From contig NZ_JABFAJ010000012.1 of assembly GCF_013085345.1 (NCBI RefSeq), forward strand, positions 1 through 64,000: a DNA stretch of 64,000 bases. Direction: 5' to 3'. The notes under the pieces are model-generated. The model searched no databases. It was not told the DNA's origin and worked only from the letters and a program-made list of their open reading frames with translations. The stretch's first letter is position 1. Every line of letters begins with the position of its first letter. A program made the translations under genes and the position numbers. Positions 18,301 to 26,267 of this stretch are shown here, piece by piece. The DNA is from Isoptericola sediminis. Lineage in GTDB: Bacteria > Actinomycetota > Actinomycetes > Actinomycetales > Cellulomonadaceae.

Positions 18301-19002
18301 TCAGGGTGCGGCGACCGGTGCCGGCACGGTGGCCGGTACCGGGGCAGGACGGGCCGCGACCGCACCGTGGCCGGCGACGTCGACGCCCACCTGCACGACG
18401 CGGGCGACGCCGCCGGACACCTCGACCGTCGAGACCGACGCGTTCGGCAGGGCTGCCAGCCGGGACGGGTCCACCGTCCACAGGTAGGCGGCCAGCGTCA
18501 GGCCGTGGCCGACGACGAGGACGTGCTTCCCGTCGGCGCGACCGGCGCCGGTCGCGCCGACGTCAGGAGCCGCGTGGGCCGCGACGATGCGCGCGAACAC
18601 CGAGCGCACCCGGTCCATGAAGTCTCCGCCGGACTCGCCCCCGCCGACACCCGGGTGGGTGCCCGCGAGCATGGCCGGCACGAGCTCCGACCACGGGACC
18701 TCGGCGTCGAGGGTGTGCTCCGGGCGCCGCTCGAAGCTGCCGAACGACAGCTCGCGCAGCCCCTTGTCGATACGGAGCCGGTGGCCGGGGTGGTGCTGGA
18801 GGATCTCCGCGGCGGTCTGGACGGCGCGGCCCTGCGGAGAGGAGTAGACCGCGTCGAAGGACCGGTCGGCCAGGTGCTGCGCGGTGACGCGGACGCCCGC
18901 ACGGCCGGTGCGGGTCAGGGGTGAGTCGCAGGCGCCCTGCAGGTGGCGTCGGGCGTTGAGCGTCGTCTGCCCGTGGCGGACGAGCGTGAGCGTGAGGGTC
19001 AT
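18301..19002 (-). CDS. Histidine phosphatase (phosphoglycerate-mutase-like)
   Basis: A 233-residue member of the histidine phosphatase branch-1 superfamily. The phospho-acceptor RHG motif is LVRHGQTTLNARRHLQG (about 8-24), and the second catalytic histidine is in HVLVVGHGLTLAAYLW (about 173-188). DSPLTRTGRAGVRVTAQHLA and YSSPQGRAVQTAAEI are the usual helix motifs. The C-terminus is an Ala/Pro tail of about 25 residues. The family covers phosphoglycerate mutases, cobalamin and sugar phosphatases; the substrate is not assignable. It is convergent with the M28 peptidase, with only a 13-bp gap. Confidence 0.88.
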   Translation of the reverse strand: MTLTLTLVRHGQTTLNARRHLQGACDSPLTRTGRAGVRVTAQHLADRSFDAVYSSPQGRAVQTAAEILQHHPGHRLRIDKGLRELSFGSFERRPEHTLDAEVPWSELVPAMLAGTHPGVGGGESGGDFMDRVRSVFARIVAAHAAPDVGATGAGRADGKHVLVVGHGLTLAAYLWTVDPSRLAALPNASVSTVEVSGGVARVVQVGVDVAGHGAVAARPAPVPATVPAPVAAP

Positions 19003-19128
19003 CGTCGGTGTGACCTTTCGTCGGGTGTCTTCCTCCTCGACGGTAGGGCCGCGAGATGGACCGCCGGTGGCCGGCCGGTGTCCGGGCGCCGACGATCCGA
19101 CGGCGGACGCATCGCGTCGCGTCGGTCC

Positions 19129-20076
19129 TCAGGGCGTGACGACGATGTTTCCGACCTTGCGACCGGTGTCGATGCGCGCGTGCGCGGCGGCGACGTCGTC
19201 GAGCCCGCCGACGGACTCGACGACCGGGTCGAGCTCCCCGTCGGCGAGGAGGCGGAGCAGCTCCGCGACGTCCTCGGGCTTCTCGGGCGCCGGGCCGGAA
19301 CGGACCCGGCCGAACGAGGTGATCGTCTGGCCGAACGTACCGGTGACGAGCAGCAGGACGCCGTCGTCGGTGAGCAGGCGTCGTCCGGCCCGGGTGCTCA
19401 GCGCCCCGACGACGTCGACCACGACGTCGTAGCGGCCGGTGAGCTCGGCCACGGGTGTGGTCGTGTAGTCGACGACGTGCTGGGCGCCGAGCCGCCGGAC
19501 CAGGTCGAGGTTCGGCGTGCTCGTGACACCGGTGACCGTCGCGCCGAGGTGGCGGGCGAGCTGGACGACGCTCGTGCCCACCGCGCCGGAGGCACCGACC
19601 ACGAGCACCGTGGTGCCGTCGGTGACGGTCGCCCGGCGCGTCAGGTAGTGCAGCGCCGTCGTGCCGCCGAAGGGCACGGCCGCGGCGTCCTCGTGGCTGA
19701 CGCCCCCGGGCTTCGGGACGGCCCGCTCGGTGGGGACGACGACGAGCTCGGCGTGGGTCCCCATCCGGCCCCCGGTCATCCCGGCGACCTCGTCGCCGGG
19801 TGAGAGGCCGGTCACGTCCGGGCCGACCGCCTCCACGACGCCGGAGTAGACGCCGCCGAGGATCGGGCGGCGCGGACGGCGGAGGCCGAGGCCGAGCCGG
19901 GCGAGGAGGCGGAACCCGGCGGGGAACCGCGACCCCCGAATGCGGGCGTCGGCGACCGTGACCGCGGCGGCCCGCACGCGGACGAGCACCTCGCCCGGTC
20001 TGGGAACCGGATCGGGGACGTCGTCGACGTGGACGACCTCGGGCGGGCCGTACCGCCGGGCGACTGCTGCACGCAT
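19129..20076 (-). CDS. NAD(P)-dependent quinone-oxidoreductase-like MDR protein
   Basis: A 315-residue zinc-free medium-chain dehydrogenase/reductase. It has the N-terminal GroES-like domain (VARRYGPPEVVHVDDVPDPVPRPGEVLVRV), the cofactor motif VLVVGASGAVGTSVVQLARHLGA (about 155-177), and lacks the structural-zinc cysteine cluster. The AAVPFGGTTALHYL segment is typical of the quinone oxidoreductase group. It is divergently transcribed from a TetR regulator over an 83-bp gap that holds GTGTAAG repeats, so it is probably that regulator's target, perhaps for detoxification of an electrophile. Confidence 0.88.
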   Translation of the reverse strand: MRAAVARRYGPPEVVHVDDVPDPVPRPGEVLVRVRAAAVTVADARIRGSRFPAGFRLLARLGLGLRRPRRPILGGVYSGVVEAVGPDVTGLSPGDEVAGMTGGRMGTHAELVVVPTERAVPKPGGVSHEDAAAVPFGGTTALHYLTRRATVTDGTTVLVVGASGAVGTSVVQLARHLGATVTGVTSTPNLDLVRRLGAQHVVDYTTTPVAELTGRYDVVVDVVGALSTRAGRRLLTDDGVLLLVTGTFGQTITSFGRVRSGPAPEKPEDVAELLRLLADGELDPVVESVGGLDDVAAAHARIDTGRKVGNIVVTP

Positions 20077-20091
20077 GATTTTTCTCCTGAC

Positions 20092-20134
20092 AGGTGTAAG
20101 GCTGGTGGCTCCACTGTAGGCTTACGCGTGTAAG
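20092..20134. promoter_or_regulatory. Candidate TetR operator and divergent promoter region
   Basis: The gap between the oxidoreductase and the TetR gene contains GGTGTAAG (20093-20100) and the near-palindrome CTTACGCGTGTAAG (20121-20134). Three half-sites of the type GTGTAAG or its complement in a divergent promoter are what a dimeric TetR repressor would bind. Inference from sequence symmetry only. Confidence 0.55.
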
Positions 20135-20159
20135 AAAGACAAGGGTCCAGGGAGGATTC

Positions 20160-20801
20160 GTGGCACGCACGACGCTGAGCAGCACGAAGATCGTCGAGGC
20201 GGCGGTCCAGGTCGCCGACGAGGGCGGGCTGACGGCCGTCAGCATGCGCAACGTCGGACGACGTCTCGGCGTCGAGGCGATGTCGCTCTACCACCACGTC
20301 GCGAACAAGGAGGCGTTGCTCGACCAGCTCGCCGACTGGGTGTTCACCCGGATCGCCCTGCCCACGGTCGGCGACCCGTGGCGACCGGCGATGGCCGCCC
20401 GGGCCGAGTCGGCGCGAACGGTCCTGGCGGCGCATCCCTGGGCCCTCGGCCTCGTCGAGTCACGGCGCACGCCCGGCCCCGGGCTGCTGCACCATCACGA
20501 CACCGTGCTCGGGTGCCTGCGTGCCGGCGGCTTCTCCGTCGCACTCGCGAGCCAGGCCTTCGCGGCGATCGACGCCTACGTCTACGGGTTCGTCCTCACC
20601 GAGCAGAGCCTCCCGTTCGAGGCCGGTGAGGACGCCGGGGAGTTCGTGGCGGCCGTCGACCTGCCGCTGGCGGAGTACCCGCACCTGGCCGAGATGGTCG
20701 GCGAGCTCGTGGTCGGCGGCGACTACCGCTTCGCCGACCAGTTCGACGACGGGCTCGCACTCGTCCTGGACGGCCTCGAGCGGCGGCTGGCCGACGCCTG
20801 A
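20160..20801 (+). CDS. TetR-family transcriptional regulator
   Basis: A 213-residue TetR-type repressor. The N-terminal helix-turn-helix is IVEAAVQVADEGGLTAVSMRNVGRRLGVEAMSLYHHVANKEALLDQLAD, where MSLYHHVANKEALL is the recognition helix region typical of the TetR_C (tetracycline-repressor-like) subgroup. The C-terminal half is a helical ligand-binding domain. The GTG start follows GGGAGGA. It probably represses itself and the divergent oxidoreductase through the inverted repeats between them. Confidence 0.9.
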   Translation: MARTTLSSTKIVEAAVQVADEGGLTAVSMRNVGRRLGVEAMSLYHHVANKEALLDQLADWVFTRIALPTVGDPWRPAMAARAESARTVLAAHPWALGLVESRRTPGPGLLHHHDTVLGCLRAGGFSVALASQAFAAIDAYVYGFVLTEQSLPFEAGEDAGEFVAAVDLPLAEYPHLAEMVGELVVGGDYRFADQFDDGLALVLDGLERRLADA

Positions 20802-20894
20802 TCCCGAGCGAACCCGTCCGCCCCCGGGGGTTCCGCACGGCGGTCCGCGAGGTTACGGTTCCCGGGTCGGGCACGTCGACGAGGGGCCAGGGGC

Positions 20895-21329
20895 ATGGAC
20901 GATCTGATCGGACCGCGCTACTACGACCTGGACGGCATGCCCATCTCCCAGGCGCGCTGGGCCGTCATGTGGCACACGGCCGAGCGGCTCGTGGCGCAGA
21001 CGCTGGTGGGCGCCGACTACGTCGTCGAGGTCCGCTGGGTCGGTGTCGACCGGGAGGAGGCCCGGCACGAGCGCCCGCTGATCTACCGGGTGAGCGTGCA
21101 CCCGCTGGGTTACGTGCTCCCGGCCGGCGCCGACGACGACAGTCCGGTCTCGTTGCTGCTCACCGACGAGACGACGCACGAGGAGTCCTACCCCGACCGG
21201 ACGACGGCGATGGCCGGGCACGACCAGCTCGTCGACTCCGTCCGGCGTGGCCTCGCCGCGGCGTCGTCCCGGACCAGCGGGTGCGTCCCGTTGCGCGACC
21301 TGATCGCCGAGCCGCCCCTGGCGGCCTGA
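20895..21329 (+). CDS. Conserved-looking protein of unknown function
   Basis: A 144-residue soluble protein I do not recognise. It begins MDDLIGPRYYDLDGMPIS and has an alternating strand pattern around DYVVEVRWVGVDREE and LIYRVSVHPLGYVL, with a conserved-looking WHTAERLVAQT helix. The composition is acidic, without signal peptide or membrane segment. Codon usage is like that of its neighbours, and the ATG follows GGGGCCAGGGGC, a weak site. It may share a transcript with the TetR gene (93-bp gap), but nothing ties it to that function. Confidence 0.6.
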   Translation: MDDLIGPRYYDLDGMPISQARWAVMWHTAERLVAQTLVGADYVVEVRWVGVDREEARHERPLIYRVSVHPLGYVLPAGADDDSPVSLLLTDETTHEESYPDRTTAMAGHDQLVDSVRRGLAAASSRTSGCVPLRDLIAEPPLAA

Positions 21330-21334
21330 TCCCC

Positions 21335-21383
21335 GCGAGTCAGGACTTCTTGCCGCGAGTCAGGACGATCGGCGGCGAGTCAG
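21335..21383. repeat. Three GCGAGTCAG repeats at 20-bp spacing
   Basis: GCGAGTCAG occurs at 21335, 21355 and 21375, exactly 20 bp apart, the first two extended to GCGAGTCAGGAC. The third copy contains the ddaH stop codon (TCA on this strand). They lie between convergent gene ends. Function unknown; a micro-duplication is the simplest origin. Confidence 0.6.
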
Positions 21384-22141
21384 CGCACCCGCACCGACAG
21401 GCAGGTCACGCAGCCCTCCAGCTTCTCGAACTCCGTCACCGGCGCGGTGACGACGTCCAGGCCACGGTCCCGGAGCAGGTCCGCGGTGCGCGGCGCGCTC
21501 GCCGACAGCAGCACCGTGCGGTCGTCGAGGACGACGACGGCGTTCCCCTCCGGCTCGGGGACGGGGACGAAGCGATCGAACAGCTCGGGGGCGTCGACCA
21601 GCGGCTCGTGGCCGATGACGGTGCCGTCGGGCAGCGCCGTCACGGCGCTCTTGAGGTGCAGCACACGGGTCACCGGGACGGGCACGACCCGCCAGCCGCG
21701 CGGCTCGAGGAGCGTGCGGAGCTGGTCCACGCCGGCGTCGTCGGTGCGGCTGCTGCGTCCGACGTAGACGGTGCGACCCACCTTGAGCACGTCCCCGCCC
21801 TCGAGGGTGGCGTGCTCCTCGATCGCGGCGACCTCCAGGCCGAGGCCTTCGACCACTGGCCGCATGCTCGCGACCTCGCCCCGGCGCGACGCGGCGCCGG
21901 GGCGGGTCAGGACGGCGAGGTCGTCGAACACCACGACGGTGTCCTCGACGAAGACCCCGTCCGGGTGCGCATCCGCGGCGGGAAGCTCGTGCACCTGCCA
22001 GCCCCGCGCGGCGAACGTCGTCCGGTACTCCTGCCACTGTCGTCGCGACAGGTCGGCGTCGACCGGGACGCGGTCGAGGTGGGTCAGCTCGCCCTCGGCG
22101 AGACGGGGCGACGGCGGGCGGACGAGCAGGGTGCCGGGCAT
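21380..22141 (-). CDS. ddaH: Dimethylarginine dimethylaminohydrolase
   Basis: A guanidine-modifying enzyme hydrolysing N-methylated arginine to citrulline and methylamines, or a close relative in the amidinotransferase superfamily. The 253-residue length fits bacterial DDAH. Visible active-site features are FVEDTVVVFDD (substrate-binding Glu-Asp), LHLKSAVTALPDG with the catalytic His at about 160, and the nucleophile C247 in the C-terminal EGCVTCLSVRVR. EEHATLEGGDVL is the conserved glycine-rich segment. It reads away from the island, and its upstream gap contains the large palindrome described below. Confidence 0.92.
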   Translation of the reverse strand: MPGTLLVRPPSPRLAEGELTHLDRVPVDADLSRRQWQEYRTTFAARGWQVHELPAADAHPDGVFVEDTVVVFDDLAVLTRPGAASRRGEVASMRPVVEGLGLEVAAIEEHATLEGGDVLKVGRTVYVGRSSRTDDAGVDQLRTLLEPRGWRVVPVPVTRVLHLKSAVTALPDGTVIGHEPLVDAPELFDRFVPVPEPEGNAVVVLDDRTVLLSASAPRTADLLRDRGLDVVTAPVTEFEKLEGCVTCLSVRVR

Positions 22142-22218
22142 GAGGCGACCGTAGCGTGCCGCCGTCGGCCGGCAGCTGTTCGTGGCATCGTCCGCCGTGC
22201 AGACTCCCCGTTGTCGCT

Positions 22219-22287
22219 CGCGGTCGTACCTTCCGTCACCGGGTCGTACCCGCCGGGTACGTCCCGGGCGCGGAAGGTACGACCGCG
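22219..22287. repeat. Imperfect palindrome, two 34-bp arms with four mismatches
   Basis: The outer 17 bp (CGCGGTCGTACCTTCCG and its complement, 22219-22235 / 22271-22287) are perfect. After a 3-bp mismatch, the inner 14 bp (CCGGGTCGTACCCG vs its near-complement) have one mismatch, and the arms meet with a single central base. The motif GTCGTACC is therefore present four times in alternating orientation. It lies between the divergent ddaH and OGG-like genes, so it is not positioned as a terminator for either. Candidate roles are a multi-site operator or a cruciform/recombination mark at the island's left edge. The rest of the 332-bp gap (22142-22473) shows no other gene. Confidence 0.75.
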
Positions 22288-22473
22288 CGAGGAGGGGCGA
22301 TCTCGGACGTCTCTTCGGCCGGAGGCATCGGGGTAGATCGGTGGTGCGTGCTGGTCACCGCCGCCCGTCTCGGCCAAGATCTACGTCGTGCCACCCGTCC
22401 CGGTGCCCTGGCGTGCCGATGACGGGGAGCGAGCCCCCTCCGTCCGACGCCATCCGAAGGAGCATCAACGACC

Positions 22474-23187
22474 ATGGCGACACGCTTGGCCGGTGGCCAG
22501 TCCTTGCTCGAACGACTCCCCGGGCGGGAGGCGCTGCTCGGGCAGGACGTCCGGTTCCGTCCGCGGTGGTGGACGACGCGCGTGCCGGCGTCGGGGTGGC
22601 TCGATGACCTGCCCGAGGACCCGGACGGACGGGAGTACCGCCGGATCTCGCGCGGCCGGGTGCTCGCCGCCGCCGACGGTTCTGACGACTGGGAGGCGCG
22701 GGCGCTGCTCGCAGCCGGCGTGTGGAGCGCGGGGGACCGGGCCCTCGCGGCGAGCCGCGGCGCGCGGGCCCTCGGCGGAACGGATCCGTCAGAGGTGCTG
22801 TCACGGCTGCGCCTGGCCGCCAAGCACCTCGGCACCGGGCGGGGCGCCGTCGATGCCTACCGCTCGATGCTGCGCGGCGGGTCCGCGCACGTGAAGCACC
22901 TCGGCCCAACACTGATCAGCACCTACCTCTACGCCGCGGACTTCGGGAGCCGGGGCGGGGTGCGCGGCGGTGACGCGCTGGTTCTGGACCGGTCCGTCGT
23001 CCGGGCGCTCAACGACCTCCACGGCTGGTCGGTGCCTGAGGACGGTCCGTGGTCCGCGGACCTGTACGCCCGGTGGCTGGACACCGCCGCCGAGCAGGCC
23101 TGGTTGGCGGCGATCGAGCTCGGCCGCACCGTGAGGGGCGACGAGATCGAGCACGCCTACTTCGCGCACGGCAAGTCGCTGGGGTAG
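22474..23187 (+). CDS. OGG-fold (8-oxoguanine DNA glycosylase-like) protein
   Basis: A 237-residue protein resembling the bacterial OGG-fold family. The clearest part is a helix-hairpin-helix-like segment HVKHLGPTLISTYLYAA (about 139-155), followed by ALVLDRSVVRALNDL with an Asp (D172) where HhH glycosylases carry their catalytic aspartate. The lysine that bifunctional OGG1 uses after the hairpin glycine is not obvious (T146 is at that place; K141 lies before the hairpin), so lyase activity is doubtful. It is followed after 72 bp by the DUF6361-PLD-helicase operon and probably belongs with it: a base-excision or modified-base reading role is inferred. ATG chosen at MATRLAGGQSL; no strong ribosome site. 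Confidence 0.65.
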   Translation: MATRLAGGQSLLERLPGREALLGQDVRFRPRWWTTRVPASGWLDDLPEDPDGREYRRISRGRVLAAADGSDDWEARALLAAGVWSAGDRALAASRGARALGGTDPSEVLSRLRLAAKHLGTGRGAVDAYRSMLRGGSAHVKHLGPTLISTYLYAADFGSRGGVRGGDALVLDRSVVRALNDLHGWSVPEDGPWSADLYARWLDTAAEQAWLAAIELGRTVRGDEIEHAYFAHGKSLG

Positions 23188-23259
23188 TCAGACGCCAACC
23201 GGGTGAAACCGGACGCGTGCTCTGGTCACACGTCCGGCAGGTCGGCAAGGATCAACCTC

Positions 23260-24459
23260 ATGGTGTCCTCCTTCGGCTGGCTCGATGTCGATGCCCAGCA
23301 ACGGCAGAAGATGCTCGAGGTCGTGGCCCTCTTCCGGGAGCAGGGCACCGTCGACGACCTCGGGGTCGGCACCATCCGCGACGCGATCTCCGACCTGCTC
23401 TTCCCCGGCACCTCCGTGCTGCACACCCGGCTGAGATACGTGCTGTTCGTCCCGTGGCTGATGCAGCGGGCCGCGCACAAGAGCAGCCCGACGGAGATGA
23501 GTGCCGAGTTCCGACGCCTCGAGTTCCGCCTGATCACGAGCCTGATGGCGGGCGGTGAGACCCAGGGAGTCATCGGGAACCGTGCGCGGACAAATCTGAA
23601 GCAGCTGCCCAGCGCGATGTACTGGTCGGCGCTCGACGCCTGGGGCGTCCGCGACGTCGCGACCGCCGACGCGTACTTCCGCCGGATGCACGACACCCGC
23701 GCCCTGCAGCGCCGCACGGCAGCGACCGACGACCCGGAATCCCGTGCCTTCGTCCCGGCCACGGGGATCGACCCGCACCTGCCGCCGGCACCGGACGAGC
23801 TGCTGAACGCCACCGGCCTCGCGCTCACACCGGCCGAGGAGCAGTACCTCTCCGACCGCATCGCGGCGTCGACGCGCGGTTCGATGCTCGCGTGGCTCGT
23901 CCACCACCCGCCGGGCGAGCTACCGCGGAGGGTCTGGGACCTCGAGCATCTCGACGAGGCGCCGGAACATCTCCGCGTCGCGGTCGACCACGCCCGCCGC
24001 TACAGCCTGGCGATCCACGGGGCGGCGCTCCTGTACAACCTGCTCCTGGCAGAGGCCTCCGAGCAGGAGGAGCTCGTGGATGCGTACCGCGACGCACTGG
24101 GCGACTGGCGCTCCGAGCTGGACGCGACCGGGGCGCTCGCGGACTGGGACCGCGCCGACTTCTGGGCCACGGTCCACGCCAGCAACCCGCGGGTCCGCGC
24201 GGTGACGCGTGCCTTCGTCGACCGATGGCTCGACCTGATCGCCGCGCACGACGGCGTCGCCGATGCCGACGAGGCGCGCATCCTGGTGAGCACGCGGGAG
24301 AAGAGCATCAAGGGCGGCCGTGCCCGCCTGCTCAACCAGTCGGCGCTGGACCGCTGGACCGGCGCGAGCGGCACCGGCCGCCACGACTTCCGCTGGCTCG
24401 TCGCGCGGTCCCACCTCGAGGACCTCTACAGCGCCCGCGGGATCGAGGTGGCGGCCTGA
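23260..24459 (+). CDS. DUF6361 family protein
   Basis: A 399-residue protein matching by eye the DUF6361 family. The N-terminal SSFGWLDVDAQQRQKMLEVVALFREQGTVDDLGVGTIRDAISDLLFPGTSVLHTRLRYVLFVPWLMQ stretch (key residues: FGWLD, RDAISDLLFPGTS, RLRYVLFVPW) is diagnostic. The remainder is helical, with many Trp-containing helices and a terminal LLNQSALDRWTG...DFRWLVARSHLEDL. No enzymatic motif is visible. The frame opens at 23203, but ATG 23260 matches the family N-terminus and has AAGG 9 bases before it. The stop overlaps the next ATG (TGATG), so it is tightly coupled to the PLD gene. Function unknown; the company it keeps points to DNA defence. Confidence 0.8.
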   Translation: MVSSFGWLDVDAQQRQKMLEVVALFREQGTVDDLGVGTIRDAISDLLFPGTSVLHTRLRYVLFVPWLMQRAAHKSSPTEMSAEFRRLEFRLITSLMAGGETQGVIGNRARTNLKQLPSAMYWSALDAWGVRDVATADAYFRRMHDTRALQRRTAATDDPESRAFVPATGIDPHLPPAPDELLNATGLALTPAEEQYLSDRIAASTRGSMLAWLVHHPPGELPRRVWDLEHLDEAPEHLRVAVDHARRYSLAIHGAALLYNLLLAEASEQEELVDAYRDALGDWRSELDATGALADWDRADFWATVHASNPRVRAVTRAFVDRWLDLIAAHDGVADADEARILVSTREKSIKGGRARLLNQSALDRWTGASGTGRHDFRWLVARSHLEDLYSARGIEVAA

Positions 24460-26267
24460 TGCTCACTCCACAGACCCGCGTCATGCTTACCGACGCCCTG
24501 CGTCCGCCCGCCGGCTACCGCGTCGACACCGCCGTCGGGACCTCCTACTCGCTCGATCTCACGGCCCTGCTGCTCGCGCCCTTGTCGTTCGCGCTCTACG
24601 ACCACTCCGGCGACGACGTCCTCGCCGTCGATCCGGTCCGCCTGCTCGAGGCGGTGCGCCGGCACACCGCCCGCACCACCGTGTTCTGCCAGGCCGGCGG
24701 GATCCACGTCCCCGCGGCCTACCGCCCGATCCACACGTTCGTCGAGGACAGCGTGCTCGAGGTGATGCCGCCCGAGGGACGCACGCTGTTCCACCCCAAG
24801 ATGTGGGCGCTGCGGTTCGTCGGCCCCGACGGCGGCTTCGTGCACCGCGTAGTGGTGCTGAGCCGGAACCTCACCTTCGACCGCTCGTGGGACACCGCAC
24901 TGGTCCTGGACGAGTCCGACGGCGGCACGATCGAGGCGGCACCGGCCGCGGAGTTCCTGCGAGGGCTCCCGGGACTGGCGCTCCGCGAGCTGCAGCCCGA
25001 CCGCGCCGCCCAGGTCGACGAGCTCGCCACGACGCTGGCCCAGGTGAGCCTCGCGCCGCCGGAGCCCTTCACGGGCGGCCGCCTGCTGCCGATCGGCTTG
25101 GCGGACGAGCCGGTGTGGCCGTTCCCGGACGAGGCGCGGCGGCTGCTCGCCATCAGCCCGTTCCTGACCCGGCACGCGGTGCGTCGGCTGGGCGCGCTGA
25201 GCACCGACCGGGTGCTGGTCTCTCGTCCCGAGTCCCTGGAGCTCGTCGGTTCGCAGGCGTTGGCGGGGTGGGAAGCCACGGTGCTGCAGCGCCTCGCCGA
25301 GGCTGGTGAAGACGTCGACGCACCGTCGTCGGCACCCGACGAGTTCGCCGTCGGTGAGGGCCTGCACGCCAAGACCTTCGTGCTCGACCTGCCGCGGTCG
25401 CAGTCGATGACCGTGACCGGCAGCGCCAACCTCACCGCGGCCCCCTGGGGCCGCAGCGTCGAGTTCGACGCCGTGCTGACCGGTCCGACGGCGTCGTGCG
25501 GCGTGGCGGCCACCCTCGACGGGTCCGACGAGGCCCCCGGGCTGCGACGGATGCTCGCCGAGCACGCGGTGTCCACGGCTGAGGGGACCGACGACGCCGC
25601 GATCGAGACCTCGTACGCCCTGGAGGCGTTCCACCGGGCGCTCGCGGTCGGTGGGCCGGTCCTGCACGTCGAACCGCTCGACGACGAGCGGGTCCGCGCC
25701 ACGCTGACGCTGACCCTGCCGGACGACATGCCCGGCGAGACCCGCGTCTGGCTCGCCTCCCTGCCCGGGGACGGCCAGTCCCGGACCCTGGCCGGTCAGG
25801 TCGAGTGGACCGTCGCCCCGTCCCACGTCACCCCGTTCGTCGCCGTGGAGACCACCGCGGGCAGCGGCGACGCCCGCGCCACGCGGCGCTGCGTCCTCAA
25901 GGCCGACCTGACCGGTGCCGTGGGCTCACGTCGCCAGGACGCCGTCGCCTCGGTCCTGCAGAGCAAGGCCGACGTGCTGCGCTACCTCGTCCTGCTGCTC
26001 GGTGACCCCTCGTACGACGCGTTGTTCGCGCAGCTCGCCGGCGTCGACGGTGCCGGTTTCCACGGCGGGTCCGGGCACTCCGTCGAGGACGTCGCGCTCT
26101 TCGAACCGCTGGTGCGTGCCACCGGCCGTGACGAGGACGCCCTAGCGCGCGTGGCCAGCCTCGTCGAGGAGCTGCGTGAGCTCGACCGCGCCGAGGACCT
26201 CGTCCCGGACGGTTTCGACGAGCTGTGGGATGTCGTGTGGCAGGTGCACCAGGAAGGACGCGCATGA
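24459..26267 (+). CDS. Phospholipase-D-like putative nuclease with two HxK motifs
   Basis: A 602-residue protein with two phospholipase-D-type active-site halves: HPK at 112-114 followed by SRNLTFD at 135-141, and HAK at 303-305 followed by GSANLTAAPWG at 321-331. The paired His-Lys and Asn motifs are those of PLD-superfamily nucleases (Nuc, BfiI, DISARM DrmC). The remaining C-terminal 270 residues hold beta-rich and helical parts ending in helices rich in Leu and Asp. It overlaps DUF6361 upstream by 1 base and the helicase downstream by 4 bases (ATGA), so the three are co-translated. It is the likely DNA-cleaving component of this module, with the helicase as motor; this is inference. It is much larger than DrmC. 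Confidence 0.85.
   Translation: MLTPQTRVMLTDALRPPAGYRVDTAVGTSYSLDLTALLLAPLSFALYDHSGDDVLAVDPVRLLEAVRRHTARTTVFCQAGGIHVPAAYRPIHTFVEDSVLEVMPPEGRTLFHPKMWALRFVGPDGGFVHRVVVLSRNLTFDRSWDTALVLDESDGGTIEAAPAAEFLRGLPGLALRELQPDRAAQVDELATTLAQVSLAPPEPFTGGRLLPIGLADEPVWPFPDEARRLLAISPFLTRHAVRRLGALSTDRVLVSRPESLELVGSQALAGWEATVLQRLAEAGEDVDAPSSAPDEFAVGEGLHAKTFVLDLPRSQSMTVTGSANLTAAPWGRSVEFDAVLTGPTASCGVAATLDGSDEAPGLRRMLAEHAVSTAEGTDDAAIETSYALEAFHRALAVGGPVLHVEPLDDERVRATLTLTLPDDMPGETRVWLASLPGDGQSRTLAGQVEWTVAPSHVTPFVAVETTAGSGDARATRRCVLKADLTGAVGSRRQDAVASVLQSKADVLRYLVLLLGDPSYDALFAQLAGVDGAGFHGGSGHSVEDVALFEPLVRATGRDEDALARVASLVEELRELDRAEDLVPDGFDELWDVVWQVHQEGRA

Noticed and set aside
22142-22473. Transposon or integrase-mediated insertion at the island's left edge
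   Set aside because: No transposase, integrase, target-site duplication or tRNA was found; the palindrome alone is not evidence of transposition.
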